From NCBI GenBank assembly GCA_013289855.1, contig JABCZD010000001.1, forward strand, positions 186,001 to 250,000: a stretch of DNA of 64,000 bases, written 5' to 3'. Within the stretch, counting starts at the first letter, position 1; every line of letters begins with the position of its first letter. Shown here in pieces: positions 52,549 to 61,072 of the stretch. The translations under genes and the position numbers were made by a program. Source of the stretch: Acidobacteriota bacterium. Its GTDB lineage: Bacteria > Acidobacteriota > Terriglobia > Acidiferrales > UBA7541. The notes below the pieces were generated by a model. The model did not search any database and was not told where the DNA came from. It worked only from the letters and a program-made list of their open reading frames with translations.

Positions 52549-54347
52549 TGCCACTTTCTCGCCGGATGCATCGCATTACTTTTAAGCTTGCAACGCTGAT
52601 AGCGGTTTTGTTCTATGCCGCGACTGCGCGCGCGACGATTCGCTACGAGGTCTCACTTGCGCATCCTGAACAACATCTGTTCCACGTGAGCATGACGATT
52701 CCCGATGTGGCGGGCGAAGTGACGGTGGCGTTGCCGGCTTGGAACGCGCTGTATCAAATCCGTGATTTCAGCGCGCACCTGCAGGCAGTTGAAGCGTTGG
52801 CCGGAACCGCCCCGACCAAAATTGAAAAACTCGACAAACAAACTTGGCGGATCATCGGTACGGGAACGATCACCGTACAGTACGCGGCGTATTGGGACGA
52901 GGCCGGGCCGTTTGCAACGCAACTCAACGGCGAACACGCGTTCATCAATCCCGCGATGATCCTGATGTACGTTCCGGAGCGCCGACAGGAAGGCGCGCAA
53001 TGGTGCTTAAAAGACCTGTCCGCCGGATGGACCTCGAGCATGGATTCGGCGGCGGGCTCGCCGGGTGCGCACCTGGCGTGCAGCGACGCGGCCAACTATG
53101 ATGCGCTGGCGGACGCGCCGGTAGAAGTCGGCAAGTTTGACGAATTCTCGCTCCCAGGGATTCAGCCGGAGATTCGCGTGGTGATTCACGGCGACAACTG
53201 GAAGAAAAAGCGCGTGGAAGAGGAACTGACGCGAATCTGTAGATACGAGCTGCAGGTTATGGGTGGAGCGCCATTTGAACAGTACACATTTATTTTGCAC
53301 ATCGGTAAGGCCGCTTTGGGTGCTGGCGGGGGAATGGAGCATGCCAATTCCACGGCCATTTCGGTGCCGTCGGATGAATATCTGGAGGGCGTGGCAGCGC
53401 ATGAATTTTTTCATCTATGGAACGTGAAGCGGATTCGGCCGGTGACGCTAGACCCGATCGACTACAGTAAGGAGCAATACACGCGGGCGCTGTGGTTCGC
53501 CGAGGGCGTTACCAGCACGTATGGATCGTATACGCTGCTGCGCGCCGGTTTGTGGAACAAGCAGCAGTTCTACGAGGACTTGAGCGAGCAGATCACCGAT
53601 TTGGAAACACGTCCAGCGGAGCACTGGCAGAGCGCGGAGCAATCCAGCCTGGATGCCTGGCTGGAGAAATATGCACTGTACAATCGGCCGGACGAGAGCG
53701 TCTCTTACTATACGAAGGGCCAGATACTGGGCGCGCTGCTGGACCTTTTGATTCGCGAGCGCACGGAAAATCGCAAGAGCCTGGACGACGTGATGCGGCT
53801 GATGAATGTCGAATTTGCCAAAGCCGGGAAAACGTATCGCGACAGCCTGGACGTGCGACTGAGCGCCGAAAAAGTGGCGGGCGGCTCGTTCGAGGACTTT
53901 TTCGCGCGATATGTTGCTGGGGCAGAGGCGTTACCGTATCGCGAGGTGCTGGAATCTGCGGGGCTCGAGTTGCGCACCGTCGAATCCAAGCGCGCGACGC
54001 TGGGATTTTTTGTGGAGCGTGACGCGAGTGGCGCGGCGCTGGTACGCGGGGTGGATGCCGATAGTCCCGCGGCGCAAGCGGGTTTGCGAACGGATGACAT
54101 TATCCTCTCCTGGAACGGCGGGGAAGCTCCGCGGCGGCTGGAGCGCTGGGTGACGGAGCAAAAGCCCGGAAGCACGCTGCATTTGCGGATTCGCCGGGAA
54201 CAGAAAGAGTTCGACCTTGAAACGCGGCTTGGCGAGATCAAGGAAGTGCGGTTCGAGGTGTCCGAGATAGCGCATGCCAGCGACGCCGCTCGCCGCATTC
54301 GCGATGGCTGGCTGCACGGGAGCACCACTGCGGCCGCGGCGCCGTAG
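52548..54347 (+). CDS. M61-family metallopeptidase with PDZ domain
   Basis: A 599-residue exported zinc peptidase of the glycyl aminopeptidase family. A signal peptide (residues 8-28, ATLIAVLFYAATARA) is followed by an N-terminal beta domain. The zinc site is H285-E286-FF-H289 (AAHEFFHLWNVKRIRP) with third ligand E319 in WFAEGVTSTYGSY. A C-terminal PDZ domain spans about residues 480-575 (LGFFVERDASGAALVRGVDADSPAAQAGLRTDDIILSWNG in segments). It probably trims peptides in the periplasm. The start codon shares one base with the mpl stop, so it belongs to the same transcript. Confidence 0.92.
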   Translation: MPLSRRMHRITFKLATLIAVLFYAATARATIRYEVSLAHPEQHLFHVSMTIPDVAGEVTVALPAWNALYQIRDFSAHLQAVEALAGTAPTKIEKLDKQTWRIIGTGTITVQYAAYWDEAGPFATQLNGEHAFINPAMILMYVPERRQEGAQWCLKDLSAGWTSSMDSAAGSPGAHLACSDAANYDALADAPVEVGKFDEFSLPGIQPEIRVVIHGDNWKKKRVEEELTRICRYELQVMGGAPFEQYTFILHIGKAALGAGGGMEHANSTAISVPSDEYLEGVAAHEFFHLWNVKRIRPVTLDPIDYSKEQYTRALWFAEGVTSTYGSYTLLRAGLWNKQQFYEDLSEQITDLETRPAEHWQSAEQSSLDAWLEKYALYNRPDESVSYYTKGQILGALLDLLIRERTENRKSLDDVMRLMNVEFAKAGKTYRDSLDVRLSAEKVAGGSFEDFFARYVAGAEALPYREVLESAGLELRTVESKRATLGFFVERDASGAALVRGVDADSPAAQAGLRTDDIILSWNGGEAPRRLERWVTEQKPGSTLHLRIRREQKEFDLETRLGEIKEVRFEVSEIAHASDAARRIRDGWLHGSTTAAAAP

Positions 54348-54353
54348 ACTGCG

Positions 54354-55091
54354 ATGCTGCGCACGCTCTTCATTTCTGTTTTCCTTTCGATCTACATCCT
54401 GATTGTTGGTCCGCCACTGATTCTGTACACGTTGATCACCAACAATCCCGACCCCATTTACTGGGCGGGGATTAATGGCGTGATGTTTTTCGTGCGGCTT
54501 GCCGGCGTGAAAGTGCGCGTGGCGGGCACGGAGCGCATTCCGCCAGGCACGTGTCTTTTTGTGGCGAATCACACCAGTGCGATCGACGCACCCGCCGTGG
54601 TGGGGGCGATTCCCCGGCGCATCGCCATTCTTTTGAAGGAGTCGCTGTTTCGCTGGCCGGTGGTGGGGCGGTCCTTTCTTGCGGCGCGCTTTATTCCTGT
54701 GAATCGGGAGTCGCGAGAGTCCGCGATTGCCAGCGTGGACAAGGCCACCGTCGCGATGCGCAATGGGCAGTCCTTTCTGATTTACCCCGAAGGGACGCGA
54801 AGCCCAGATGGGCGGCTGCAGGCGTTCAAGAAGGGCGCGGTCACAATGGCCATCAACGCTGGAGTGCAGATTGTGCCGGTGGCTTGTTCTGGAGCGCATC
54901 TGGTGATGGTGAAAAACTCCTTGGTGCTGCGGCCGGGGGAGATCCTGGTGGAGTTTCTGGAGCCGATTGATGCGGCGAAGTATTCTTTGGCGCAGCGCGG
55001 GGAGTTGAATGATTTGGTGCATGATACGCTTGCGGCGGGGTTGCCGGAGGGGCAGCGGCCGGCGGGATTTGTTGCTGCGGGCGCGGACTAA
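54354..55091 (+). CDS. plsC: 1-acyl-sn-glycerol-3-phosphate acyltransferase
   Basis: A 245-residue membrane-associated acyltransferase making phosphatidic acid. An N-terminal hydrophobic region (LFISVFLSIYILIVGPPLIL) is followed by the catalytic HX4D motif NHTSAIDAP, then an RE-type motif in FIPVNRES and the acceptor motif YPEGTRSPDG. IVPVACSGAH near residue 180 completes the four conserved blocks. It is 6 bp after the M61 gene. Its last 4 bp overlap the end of the convergent lpxD gene. Confidence 0.93.
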   Translation: MLRTLFISVFLSIYILIVGPPLILYTLITNNPDPIYWAGINGVMFFVRLAGVKVRVAGTERIPPGTCLFVANHTSAIDAPAVVGAIPRRIAILLKESLFRWPVVGRSFLAARFIPVNRESRESAIASVDKATVAMRNGQSFLIYPEGTRSPDGRLQAFKKGAVTMAINAGVQIVPVACSGAHLVMVKNSLVLRPGEILVEFLEPIDAAKYSLAQRGELNDLVHDTLAAGLPEGQRPAGFVAAGAD

Positions 55092-56131
55092 GACTTTGCT
55101 GGCTTCAATTCTTCCAGGTCGCGCTCCAGCTGGTTGACGCGTTTTTGCAGCTCGGGGAGGCGATTTAGGGCGGCGCTGACCTTTAACCAGAGGCGATTGT
55201 CGATGGCGGGGGTGCCGGAGCGGACGCCGCCAGGTTCGACGTCGCCGTGCAGGCCGGTCTGGGCGGTGATAATGGCGCCGTGGCCGATGTTGAGATGCCC
55301 GGAGCTGGCGGATTGGCCGGCGAAGATGCAGTTGTCGCCAACCACGGTAGAGCCGGCGAGTCCGACCTGGCCGCACAGCAGGGTGTTTTCGCCGATTTTT
55401 GAGGCGTGGCCGACGAGGACCAGGTCGTCAAGCTTGGCGCCGCGGCCGATGCGCGTCTCGCCGATGGTGGCGCGGTCGACGCAGGCGTTGGCTTGGACTT
55501 CGACGTCGTCTTCCAAGATGGCGGGGCCGGTCTGCAACATTTTGTACCAGCGGCCGTCCGGCTGCTTGGCGAAACCAAAGCCATCCCCACCGATGATGGC
55601 GCCGTTTTGCAGGATCACGCGATTGCCAATGCGGCAGTGTTCGCGAACCACGGCGTGGGAATGGGCGAAGAAATGGTCGCCAAGTTTTGCGCCGTTATAG
55701 ATGGAAACGAAGCTGTGCAACACAGCGCACGCGCCAATTTCCACTTGCTCATCGATAAAGCAATAGGGACCGATGTGCGCACCTTCGCCGATGCGTGCCG
55801 TGGTGGCGATTACCGCGGTGGGATGGATGCCCGGTTTGTAGCTGGGCGAATGATGGAAAAGTTCGAGGGCTTTGGCGAAGCAGAGGTAGGGATTGGGCGA
55901 GCGCAAGGCGGCGAGGGGCGGAGCGGCTGGGTCGCGGTCGAGTGGCATGCGATCGTCGATAAAGACGGCCGAGGCGCGGGTGGTTTTCAGTTGGGGCGCG
56001 TAGCGGCGATTGGCCAGGAAGGTTAGCTGGCCGGGCGCGGCGGTTTCGATGCCGGCCACGCCGGTGATTTCGAGGTCGGGGTCGCCTTCGAGGCGGCATC
56101 CCAGGGTTGCGGCGACTTGCGACAGTTTCAT
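55088..56131 (-). CDS. lpxD: UDP-3-O-acylglucosamine N-acyltransferase
   Basis: A 347-residue trimeric left-handed beta-helix acyltransferase of lipid A synthesis, showing that the organism makes LPS. The N-terminal domain (residues 1-100) contains the LEGDPDLEITGVAGIETAAPGQLTFLANRRY block in segments. Hexapeptide repeats from residue ~105 to 310 include HPTAVIATTARIGEGAHIGPYCFI, and the catalytic His lies in HSHAVVREHCRIG / NGAIIGGDGFGF. A C-terminal helix ends it (RLPELQKRVNQLERDLEELK). GAGGAG precedes the ATG. Confidence 0.95.
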   Translation of the reverse strand: MKLSQVAATLGCRLEGDPDLEITGVAGIETAAPGQLTFLANRRYAPQLKTTRASAVFIDDRMPLDRDPAAPPLAALRSPNPYLCFAKALELFHHSPSYKPGIHPTAVIATTARIGEGAHIGPYCFIDEQVEIGACAVLHSFVSIYNGAKLGDHFFAHSHAVVREHCRIGNRVILQNGAIIGGDGFGFAKQPDGRWYKMLQTGPAILEDDVEVQANACVDRATIGETRIGRGAKLDDLVLVGHASKIGENTLLCGQVGLAGSTVVGDNCIFAGQSASSGHLNIGHGAIITAQTGLHGDVEPGGVRSGTPAIDNRLWLKVSAALNRLPELQKRVNQLERDLEELKPAKS

Positions 56132-56174
56132 GTGGCGCTCCTCGGCGGTTTGTTGCCGTTGCGGTGCAAAAACA

Positions 56175-56219
56175 TTAACGCAGAGATACCAGAGTACACA
56201 GAGTGCGCAGAGAAGAAAA
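56175..56219 (+). repeat. CGCAGAG-type short-period repeat array
   Basis: TTAACGCAGAG begins the array, followed by CAGAG, CACAGAG and GCGCAGAG at roughly 9-bp spacing and then AAGAAAAAG. It lies between lpxD and the unknown gene at 56238, and matches the array between tolQ and tolR (14682-14746). Confidence 0.7.
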
Positions 56220-56237
56220 AGCGGGGTATAGGCAAGA

Positions 56238-56771
56238 TTACTCGTTGAAGAGGCGGGGTTGCGCGGCGACAGGGGCGGCGGCGGGCTTGCGACGGGCGAT
56301 GCCGACTACGCCGAGGACCGTTATTTCGCTTAGGGCAGTGCGCGGGATGAAGATGCGGTCGGTGGTGGAGTTGACGTCGGGCGGGGTGATTTGCACGCCG
56401 TTATCGAGCAGGGAGAGGAGGTCGTTAGGGACCACGCCTTCGAGCGTTTCGCCGTCCAGGTACCGCAGGCGCAGCCAGAGGCCGTCTAGTTTGGGCCGGC
56501 TGAGGAAGGCTTTGCGCTCTGGCTCAAAATCGTCGGAAAAGTCTCGCACGAAATAGACGGAGCGGATGGTGGCAAGGGAGAGTTCCTGATGCTCGCCGTC
56601 GGGGGTGAGAAGGTCGACGGGGTCAATCTGCCCGAGGCGGGAAGGGTTTAGATAGCCGCGGACGGGCTTCTTGTTAGCCAGGACGATGACGACCTTTTTG
56701 TGCGTTGAAGCTGGGGCGCGATTTTTCAATTTTCGGATAAGTCCAAGAGTGAAACGTGCAAAATTTGCCAA
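56238..56771 (-). CDS. conserved-looking protein of unknown function
   Basis: A 177-residue cytosolic protein I cannot name. Two similar beta-rich halves suggest an internal duplication. The first is VVIVLANKKPVRGYLNPSRL ... LSLATIRSVYFVRDF; the second is LWLRLRYLDGETLEGVVPNDLLSLLDNGVQITPP ... IFIPRTALSEITVLGVVG, each in segments. The shared pattern is hydrophobic strand, G-(Y/V), LxxL, then a strand before an aromatic or IxxI motif. The fold could be SH3- or PilZ-like. The start is TTG at 56771 without a clear ribosome site. It is upstream of lpxD on the same strand. Confidence 0.6.
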   Translation of the reverse strand: MANFARFTLGLIRKLKNRAPASTHKKVVIVLANKKPVRGYLNPSRLGQIDPVDLLTPDGEHQELSLATIRSVYFVRDFSDDFEPERKAFLSRPKLDGLWLRLRYLDGETLEGVVPNDLLSLLDNGVQITPPDVNSTTDRIFIPRTALSEITVLGVVGIARRKPAAAPVAAQPRLFNE

Positions 56772-56854
56772 TCGTCGAAAATCATGTTATGTTAAGCCCG
56801 CTGAGCTTGTCAACTTATTGTTTCCATTAGGGTTAGGCCCTGGAGTGCCGCCCG

Positions 56855-58462
56855 TTGACCGAAAAGAAGCAGATCCTGAAGTCGGCTTCGATCATTACCC
56901 TTGTAACGATGGTCAGCCGCACTCTCGGCTACGTGCGGGATCAACGAATCACCTTTCTTCTCGGGACGTCTTTGGCGGCCAATTCCTTCGTGTTGGCTTA
57001 CCGTATCCCCAATCTTTTCAGGCGCTTAGTCGGGGAAGGGTCGATGACGTCGTCGTTTATCCCGGTGTTTACGAAGTACATGCGGGAGAAGACACGCGAG
57101 GAGGTTTGGGATTTCGCCAACCGTCTGTTTTGGACGCTGGCGTTTCTGGTGGCGATCATCACCGTGATGGGGATGGTGTTTTCGCCCGCGGTGATTCACA
57201 CGTTCACGTTTTCGTCGGGGAACAGCGTGTCTTACGAGCAGGCCATCACGCTGAACCGGATTATTTTCCCATACCTGTTTTTTGTGGCGCTGGCCGCGCT
57301 GGCCATGGGGATTTTGAACTGTTTCAACATGTTTGGGTTGCCGGCGGCGACGTCGGTGTTCCTAAACTTTTCGATTATTTTGTTTTCGATAGGCGCGGTG
57401 TGGAGGTACTTCAAGGATCCGGCAGTCTCGCTGGCGGTGGGAGTTTTGGTTGGCGGGGCGCTGCAGTTTCTGATTCAGGTTCCGGCGCTGGTGCGCAAGG
57501 GCATGACGTTCAAGTTTGGATTGTCGTTCATGCATCCCGGAATTCGCGATGTTGCGCGGCTGATGCTGCCGAGATTTTTTGGGATAGGAATCGGGCAGAT
57601 TAATTTTTTTGTGGACACGTATTTCGCGACCGCGGCACGGATGCCGCAAGGGAGCCTGGCGGCGTTGTACGTGGCGGATCGCGTGATGGAGCTGGTGCTG
57701 GGCGGATATGCGATTGCGGTGGCGACGGCGATTTTGCCGATGATGTCGCATCAGGCGGCGGCGAAGGATTTTGAGTCGTTAAAGAAGACGCTGACGTTTG
57801 CGGTGCGGATTGTGGCGTTTATCACCGTGCCCGCGGCGATTGGCCTGGTGATTCTGCGCGAGCCGATTATTCGCGTGCTTTTTCAACACGGCCAGTTCGT
57901 GGCGGAGTCCACACGGCTGACGGCCCGGGCACTGCTGTATTACGCGTTGGGATTGCCGGCGCTGGCCAGCGTAAAGCTGATCGTGCCGGCATTTTACTCG
58001 GCGAACGATACCAAGACCCCGGTGATAGTGGCCTCGATTTCGCTGGTGATGAATATTATTTTGAACATCGTGTTCCTGGATTTCTTTTTCAAGCGGGTGC
58101 AGAACGGCGGACCGGCGCTGGCCACGGCGATTGCCTGCTATTTTGATTTTTTTGCGCTGTTTATTGTTTTCCGGCTGCGGTATGGAGCGTTGGGGACGAT
58201 TCAGATTTTCAAGTCGTTTGGAAAGATTGCGTTGTGCTCCGGGATCATGGGCGTGGCGTGCTGGTTTGGCGCGCGCTATACGGAGTTCACGATTCATTCG
58301 GCGTTTTATGTGCAGCTGCTGGTGTTCGGGGCGATGATTTCGGGGGCCACGATTTTGTATTTGGCGATGGCGTGGATTTTTAAGTGTCACGAAATGGAAG
58401 AGGTTTATGGCATCGCGCTGCGTAACCGGCCCGCGGCGGGAGAAGGGTTTTCGGGATCCTGA
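56855..58462 (+). CDS. murJ: lipid II flippase MurJ
   Basis: A 535-residue, ~14-helix MOP-superfamily flippase moving lipid II across the inner membrane. Family blocks are ASIITLVTMVSRTLGYVRDQ at the N-terminus, AYRIPNLFRRLVGEGSMTSSFIPVF near residue 50 with the conserved Arg/Glu set, and FGIGIGQINFFVDTYFA with FQHGQF in the second half. The start is TTG 56855 with GGAG upstream. Its stop overlaps the Xer recombinase start (TGATG), so the two are co-translated. Confidence 0.94.
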   Translation: MTEKKQILKSASIITLVTMVSRTLGYVRDQRITFLLGTSLAANSFVLAYRIPNLFRRLVGEGSMTSSFIPVFTKYMREKTREEVWDFANRLFWTLAFLVAIITVMGMVFSPAVIHTFTFSSGNSVSYEQAITLNRIIFPYLFFVALAALAMGILNCFNMFGLPAATSVFLNFSIILFSIGAVWRYFKDPAVSLAVGVLVGGALQFLIQVPALVRKGMTFKFGLSFMHPGIRDVARLMLPRFFGIGIGQINFFVDTYFATAARMPQGSLAALYVADRVMELVLGGYAIAVATAILPMMSHQAAAKDFESLKKTLTFAVRIVAFITVPAAIGLVILREPIIRVLFQHGQFVAESTRLTARALLYYALGLPALASVKLIVPAFYSANDTKTPVIVASISLVMNIILNIVFLDFFFKRVQNGGPALATAIACYFDFFALFIVFRLRYGALGTIQIFKSFGKIALCSGIMGVACWFGARYTEFTIHSAFYVQLLVFGAMISGATILYLAMAWIFKCHEMEEVYGIALRNRPAAGEGFSGS

Positions 58463-59355
58463 TGGAACTTTCGGCGGCGATATCGTCGTTTTTGACGCAC
58501 GTTCGGGTGGAGAAGGGGCTTTCTCCGAACACCGTGATGGCCTACCGGCAGGATTTGGCGAAGTTCGCGCTGTTTGCGCAGAAGCGGAAACTGGCGCTGG
58601 CGGCGGTCAGCAAGGATGATTTGGTGGATTTTCTGGCGGCGCTGTACCGGCAGAAGCTGGAGAGCAAGAGCGTTGCGCGCAACCTGGTGACGTTGCGAAA
58701 TTTCTTCCGTTTTGCGCAAATGAACGAGCTGATTGCCGAAGATCCATCGATCAATCTGGAGTCTCCGAAAATTCGCCGGTCGCTGCCGGGGTATTTGCGG
58801 CTGGAAGAAGTGGACAAGCTTTTACAGCAACCCGACGCCAAGACCGCGCTGGGGTTGCGTGACCGGGCCATGCTGGAGGTTTTGTATTCCACGGGCCTGC
58901 GCGTTTCGGAATTGGTGAGCCTGCGCGTGAACGATCTGGATACCAAGGTCGGATGCGTGCGCTGCATCGGCAAGGGCGACAAAGAGCGGCTGGTACCGGT
59001 AGGGAAGAAGGCGCTGGCGATGGTGGACAAGTATCTGGTGGAGGCGCGGGCGGAGTTGCTTGCGAAAGCGCCAGTGGTTCCGACATTGTTCTTAAACCGG
59101 CGAGGGCGCGGATTGAGCCGCGTGGGCGTATGGAAGATTCTTTCTGGGTACGGGCGGCGGGCCGGATTGCGCATGGCGCTGACGCCGCACATGTTGCGGC
59201 ACAGTTTTGCCACGCATCTGCTGGAGCGCGGGGCGGATTTGCGTTCCGTGCAGCTGATGCTGGGACATGCGGATATTTCCACCACGCAGATTTATACGCA
59301 TGTGGTGGAAGAGCGGTTGAAGCAGATTTACAAAGCGCATCACCCGCGCGCGTAA
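58462..59355 (+). CDS. tyrosine recombinase XerC/XerD family
   Basis: A 297-residue site-specific recombinase. N-terminal SAM-like core-binding domain (residues 1-85, SSFLTHVRVEKGLSPNTVMAYRQDL), then the catalytic domain with Arg in LEVLYSTGLRVSELVSL, Lys in GKGDKERLVPV, HMLRHSFATHLLERGADL with the H-x-x-R pair, His in LGHADISTT, and nucleophile Tyr in QIYTHV. Length and start fit the chromosome-dimer-resolution XerC/D pair rather than a phage integrase. I cannot separate XerC from XerD, though YTHV and GRGLSRVGVW resemble XerD. Confidence 0.93.
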   Translation: MELSAAISSFLTHVRVEKGLSPNTVMAYRQDLAKFALFAQKRKLALAAVSKDDLVDFLAALYRQKLESKSVARNLVTLRNFFRFAQMNELIAEDPSINLESPKIRRSLPGYLRLEEVDKLLQQPDAKTALGLRDRAMLEVLYSTGLRVSELVSLRVNDLDTKVGCVRCIGKGDKERLVPVGKKALAMVDKYLVEARAELLAKAPVVPTLFLNRRGRGLSRVGVWKILSGYGRRAGLRMALTPHMLRHSFATHLLERGADLRSVQLMLGHADISTTQIYTHVVEERLKQIYKAHHPRA

Positions 59356-59484
59356 GGCGCGGTCGGCCAGGAAATTATCGTGGGTGCCGTCGCGAGCTTG
59401 CGGCGTGAGGTTACGGCGCAAAGTAGCTCTGCGAAACTGCGGGGCAAAGTTGCCGCGCGATGGTGCAAAAGTCGAGGGAGCGTA

Positions 59485-60987
59485 ATGCCAGACTATATGT
59501 TTTTGCTGGAAAGCCGTCTTTCACCGGATCAGCGGGCGGCCATGATGCGCGTGCAGGAGCTGGCCTCCGCACTGGGCTTCAATCTTTACTTGACGGGCGG
59601 GACGGTGCGCGACCTGGTAACCGGCGCGACGCTGCGCGATCTGGATTTTACGGTCGAAGGCAACCCGTCGAAGCTGGCGCGCGAACTGGAAAAAGGCGGC
59701 GCGGAGATTCTGCTGGAAGACGAGAAGCTGCGGCACGTCGAGATTCTGTTTGCCGGCGAGGTCGAAGGAAGCATCTCGGCGGCGCGCGATGACCACTATG
59801 TGCGCCCGGGAACTCGGCCCGAGGTGCGCTGGTCGACGATCATGGAAGATTTGCGGCGGCGGGATTTTTCACTGAACGCCATCGCGATTTCGTTGAATCC
59901 GGCGTCGCGAGGATTGCTGCTGGATCCGACGAATGGCCTTTCGGATATCGAGCGCGGCGAAGTGCGGGCGCTGACGATTCACAGCTTTACGAATCAACCG
60001 GTACGGCTGTTGCGCGTGCTGCGTTTTGCCGCGCGCATGGGCTTCAAGGTGGAAGCGCGCACGCAGGAGTGGTTTGACCTGGCGATTGAACGCGAGCTGC
60101 ACAAGACCATTGCGCCGGAAGACGGCGGCTCCGAATTGCGCGAGGCGGCGCGCGAAGAGCGGCCCAGCGTGGCGCTCAAGGCTTGGGAAGAGCACGACTT
60201 GATGGAAGCGGTGAGTCTGTTGCTGGCGAAGAAGCATCCCGATTATGAAGCCATCGGGCGATTGATGAAGGTGCGAGAAGACTTGATGATGGCGGGATTC
60301 CGTCCGCGGCTGGCCTCGCCCATGCTGCTGGCGATTTTGGGGCGCATGAAAGATCGCGAGCTCAGCGGGGCGCTTACAAAAGCTGGATTCAAGAGTGCTG
60401 AAGCCGATACCGTCATGAATTTTGAAGAGAAAGCAATGGCGGTGCAGAAAGAGCTGATGGGGCGCAAGCTGGAGGCGCCCATCGACGCGTACAAGTTTAT
60501 CGAGAAGATGTCCACGGAGACGGTGGCGTACTTGCTGGCGGAGTCCAACAATTCCTCGGCGGTGTCGAAGATCAAGGCGTACCTGAACAAGTGGAGGCCG
60601 ATGCGCTCGGCGCTGCCACAGGTAGGAATGGAATTGCAAACACTTGGCATGGAGCATGGGGCGAAATTTGACGAAGTGGTGGAGCAGGTGTTTGCCATGC
60701 AGCTGACGGGGCGCGGCAAGACTCCCGAGGAGCGCGAAAAGATTTTGCGCAAGCTCTCGGGAATCCGCGAAGTTCCGAAGAAAAAAGAAAAAGAAAAGAA
60801 GCCGGCCAAGGCTGACGTAAAGGCTCAGGCGGTGGCCAGCGCGGAAGCCAAACAGAAGCATTCCGCGGGGATGGCGGCGCGCCGTTCACAGACGGCGGCG
60901 AAGCCCGATGGTGGCAAGGCGCCCGCGAAGCCCGCGGCGAAACCCGGGAAGAAAGCGGCGCCAGCGAAGAAAGCCGGAAAGAAATAG
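59485..60987 (+). CDS. PcnB/CCA-type nucleotidyltransferase with Lys/Ala/Pro-rich tail
   Basis: A 500-residue class II polynucleotide adenylyltransferase-like enzyme. The head domain is NLYLTGGTVRDLVTGATLRDLDFTVEG in segments, with the GG...R..DLD catalytic carboxylates. The neck has EDLRRRDFSLNAIAI and PVRLLRVLRFAARMGFKVE. Helical body follows. The last ~75 residues are highly basic and repetitive (KKKEKEKKPAKADVKAQ, then KAPAKPAAKPGKKAAPAKKA), like histone H1 tails. Function could be CCA addition or poly(A) synthesis. ATG at 59485 after GGGAG is better than the upstream frame to 59380. Confidence 0.88.
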   Translation: MPDYMFLLESRLSPDQRAAMMRVQELASALGFNLYLTGGTVRDLVTGATLRDLDFTVEGNPSKLARELEKGGAEILLEDEKLRHVEILFAGEVEGSISAARDDHYVRPGTRPEVRWSTIMEDLRRRDFSLNAIAISLNPASRGLLLDPTNGLSDIERGEVRALTIHSFTNQPVRLLRVLRFAARMGFKVEARTQEWFDLAIERELHKTIAPEDGGSELREAAREERPSVALKAWEEHDLMEAVSLLLAKKHPDYEAIGRLMKVREDLMMAGFRPRLASPMLLAILGRMKDRELSGALTKAGFKSAEADTVMNFEEKAMAVQKELMGRKLEAPIDAYKFIEKMSTETVAYLLAESNNSSAVSKIKAYLNKWRPMRSALPQVGMELQTLGMEHGAKFDEVVEQVFAMQLTGRGKTPEEREKILRKLSGIREVPKKKEKEKKPAKADVKAQAVASAEAKQKHSAGMAARRSQTAAKPDGGKAPAKPAAKPGKKAAPAKKAGKK

Positions 60988-61072
60988 CGGCGCGCGTGGG
61001 AGAAAAAATTCCTGAGGAAAACGTGAGATTGCGAGTCGCAATTCTCGCGCAGGAGTTTTAGAATTGGGATCC

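Noticed and set aside
53931..55376. Minus-strand 481-codon frame opposite M61, plsC and the end of lpxD
   Set aside because: Arg/His/Pro-rich shadow of three well-supported genes.
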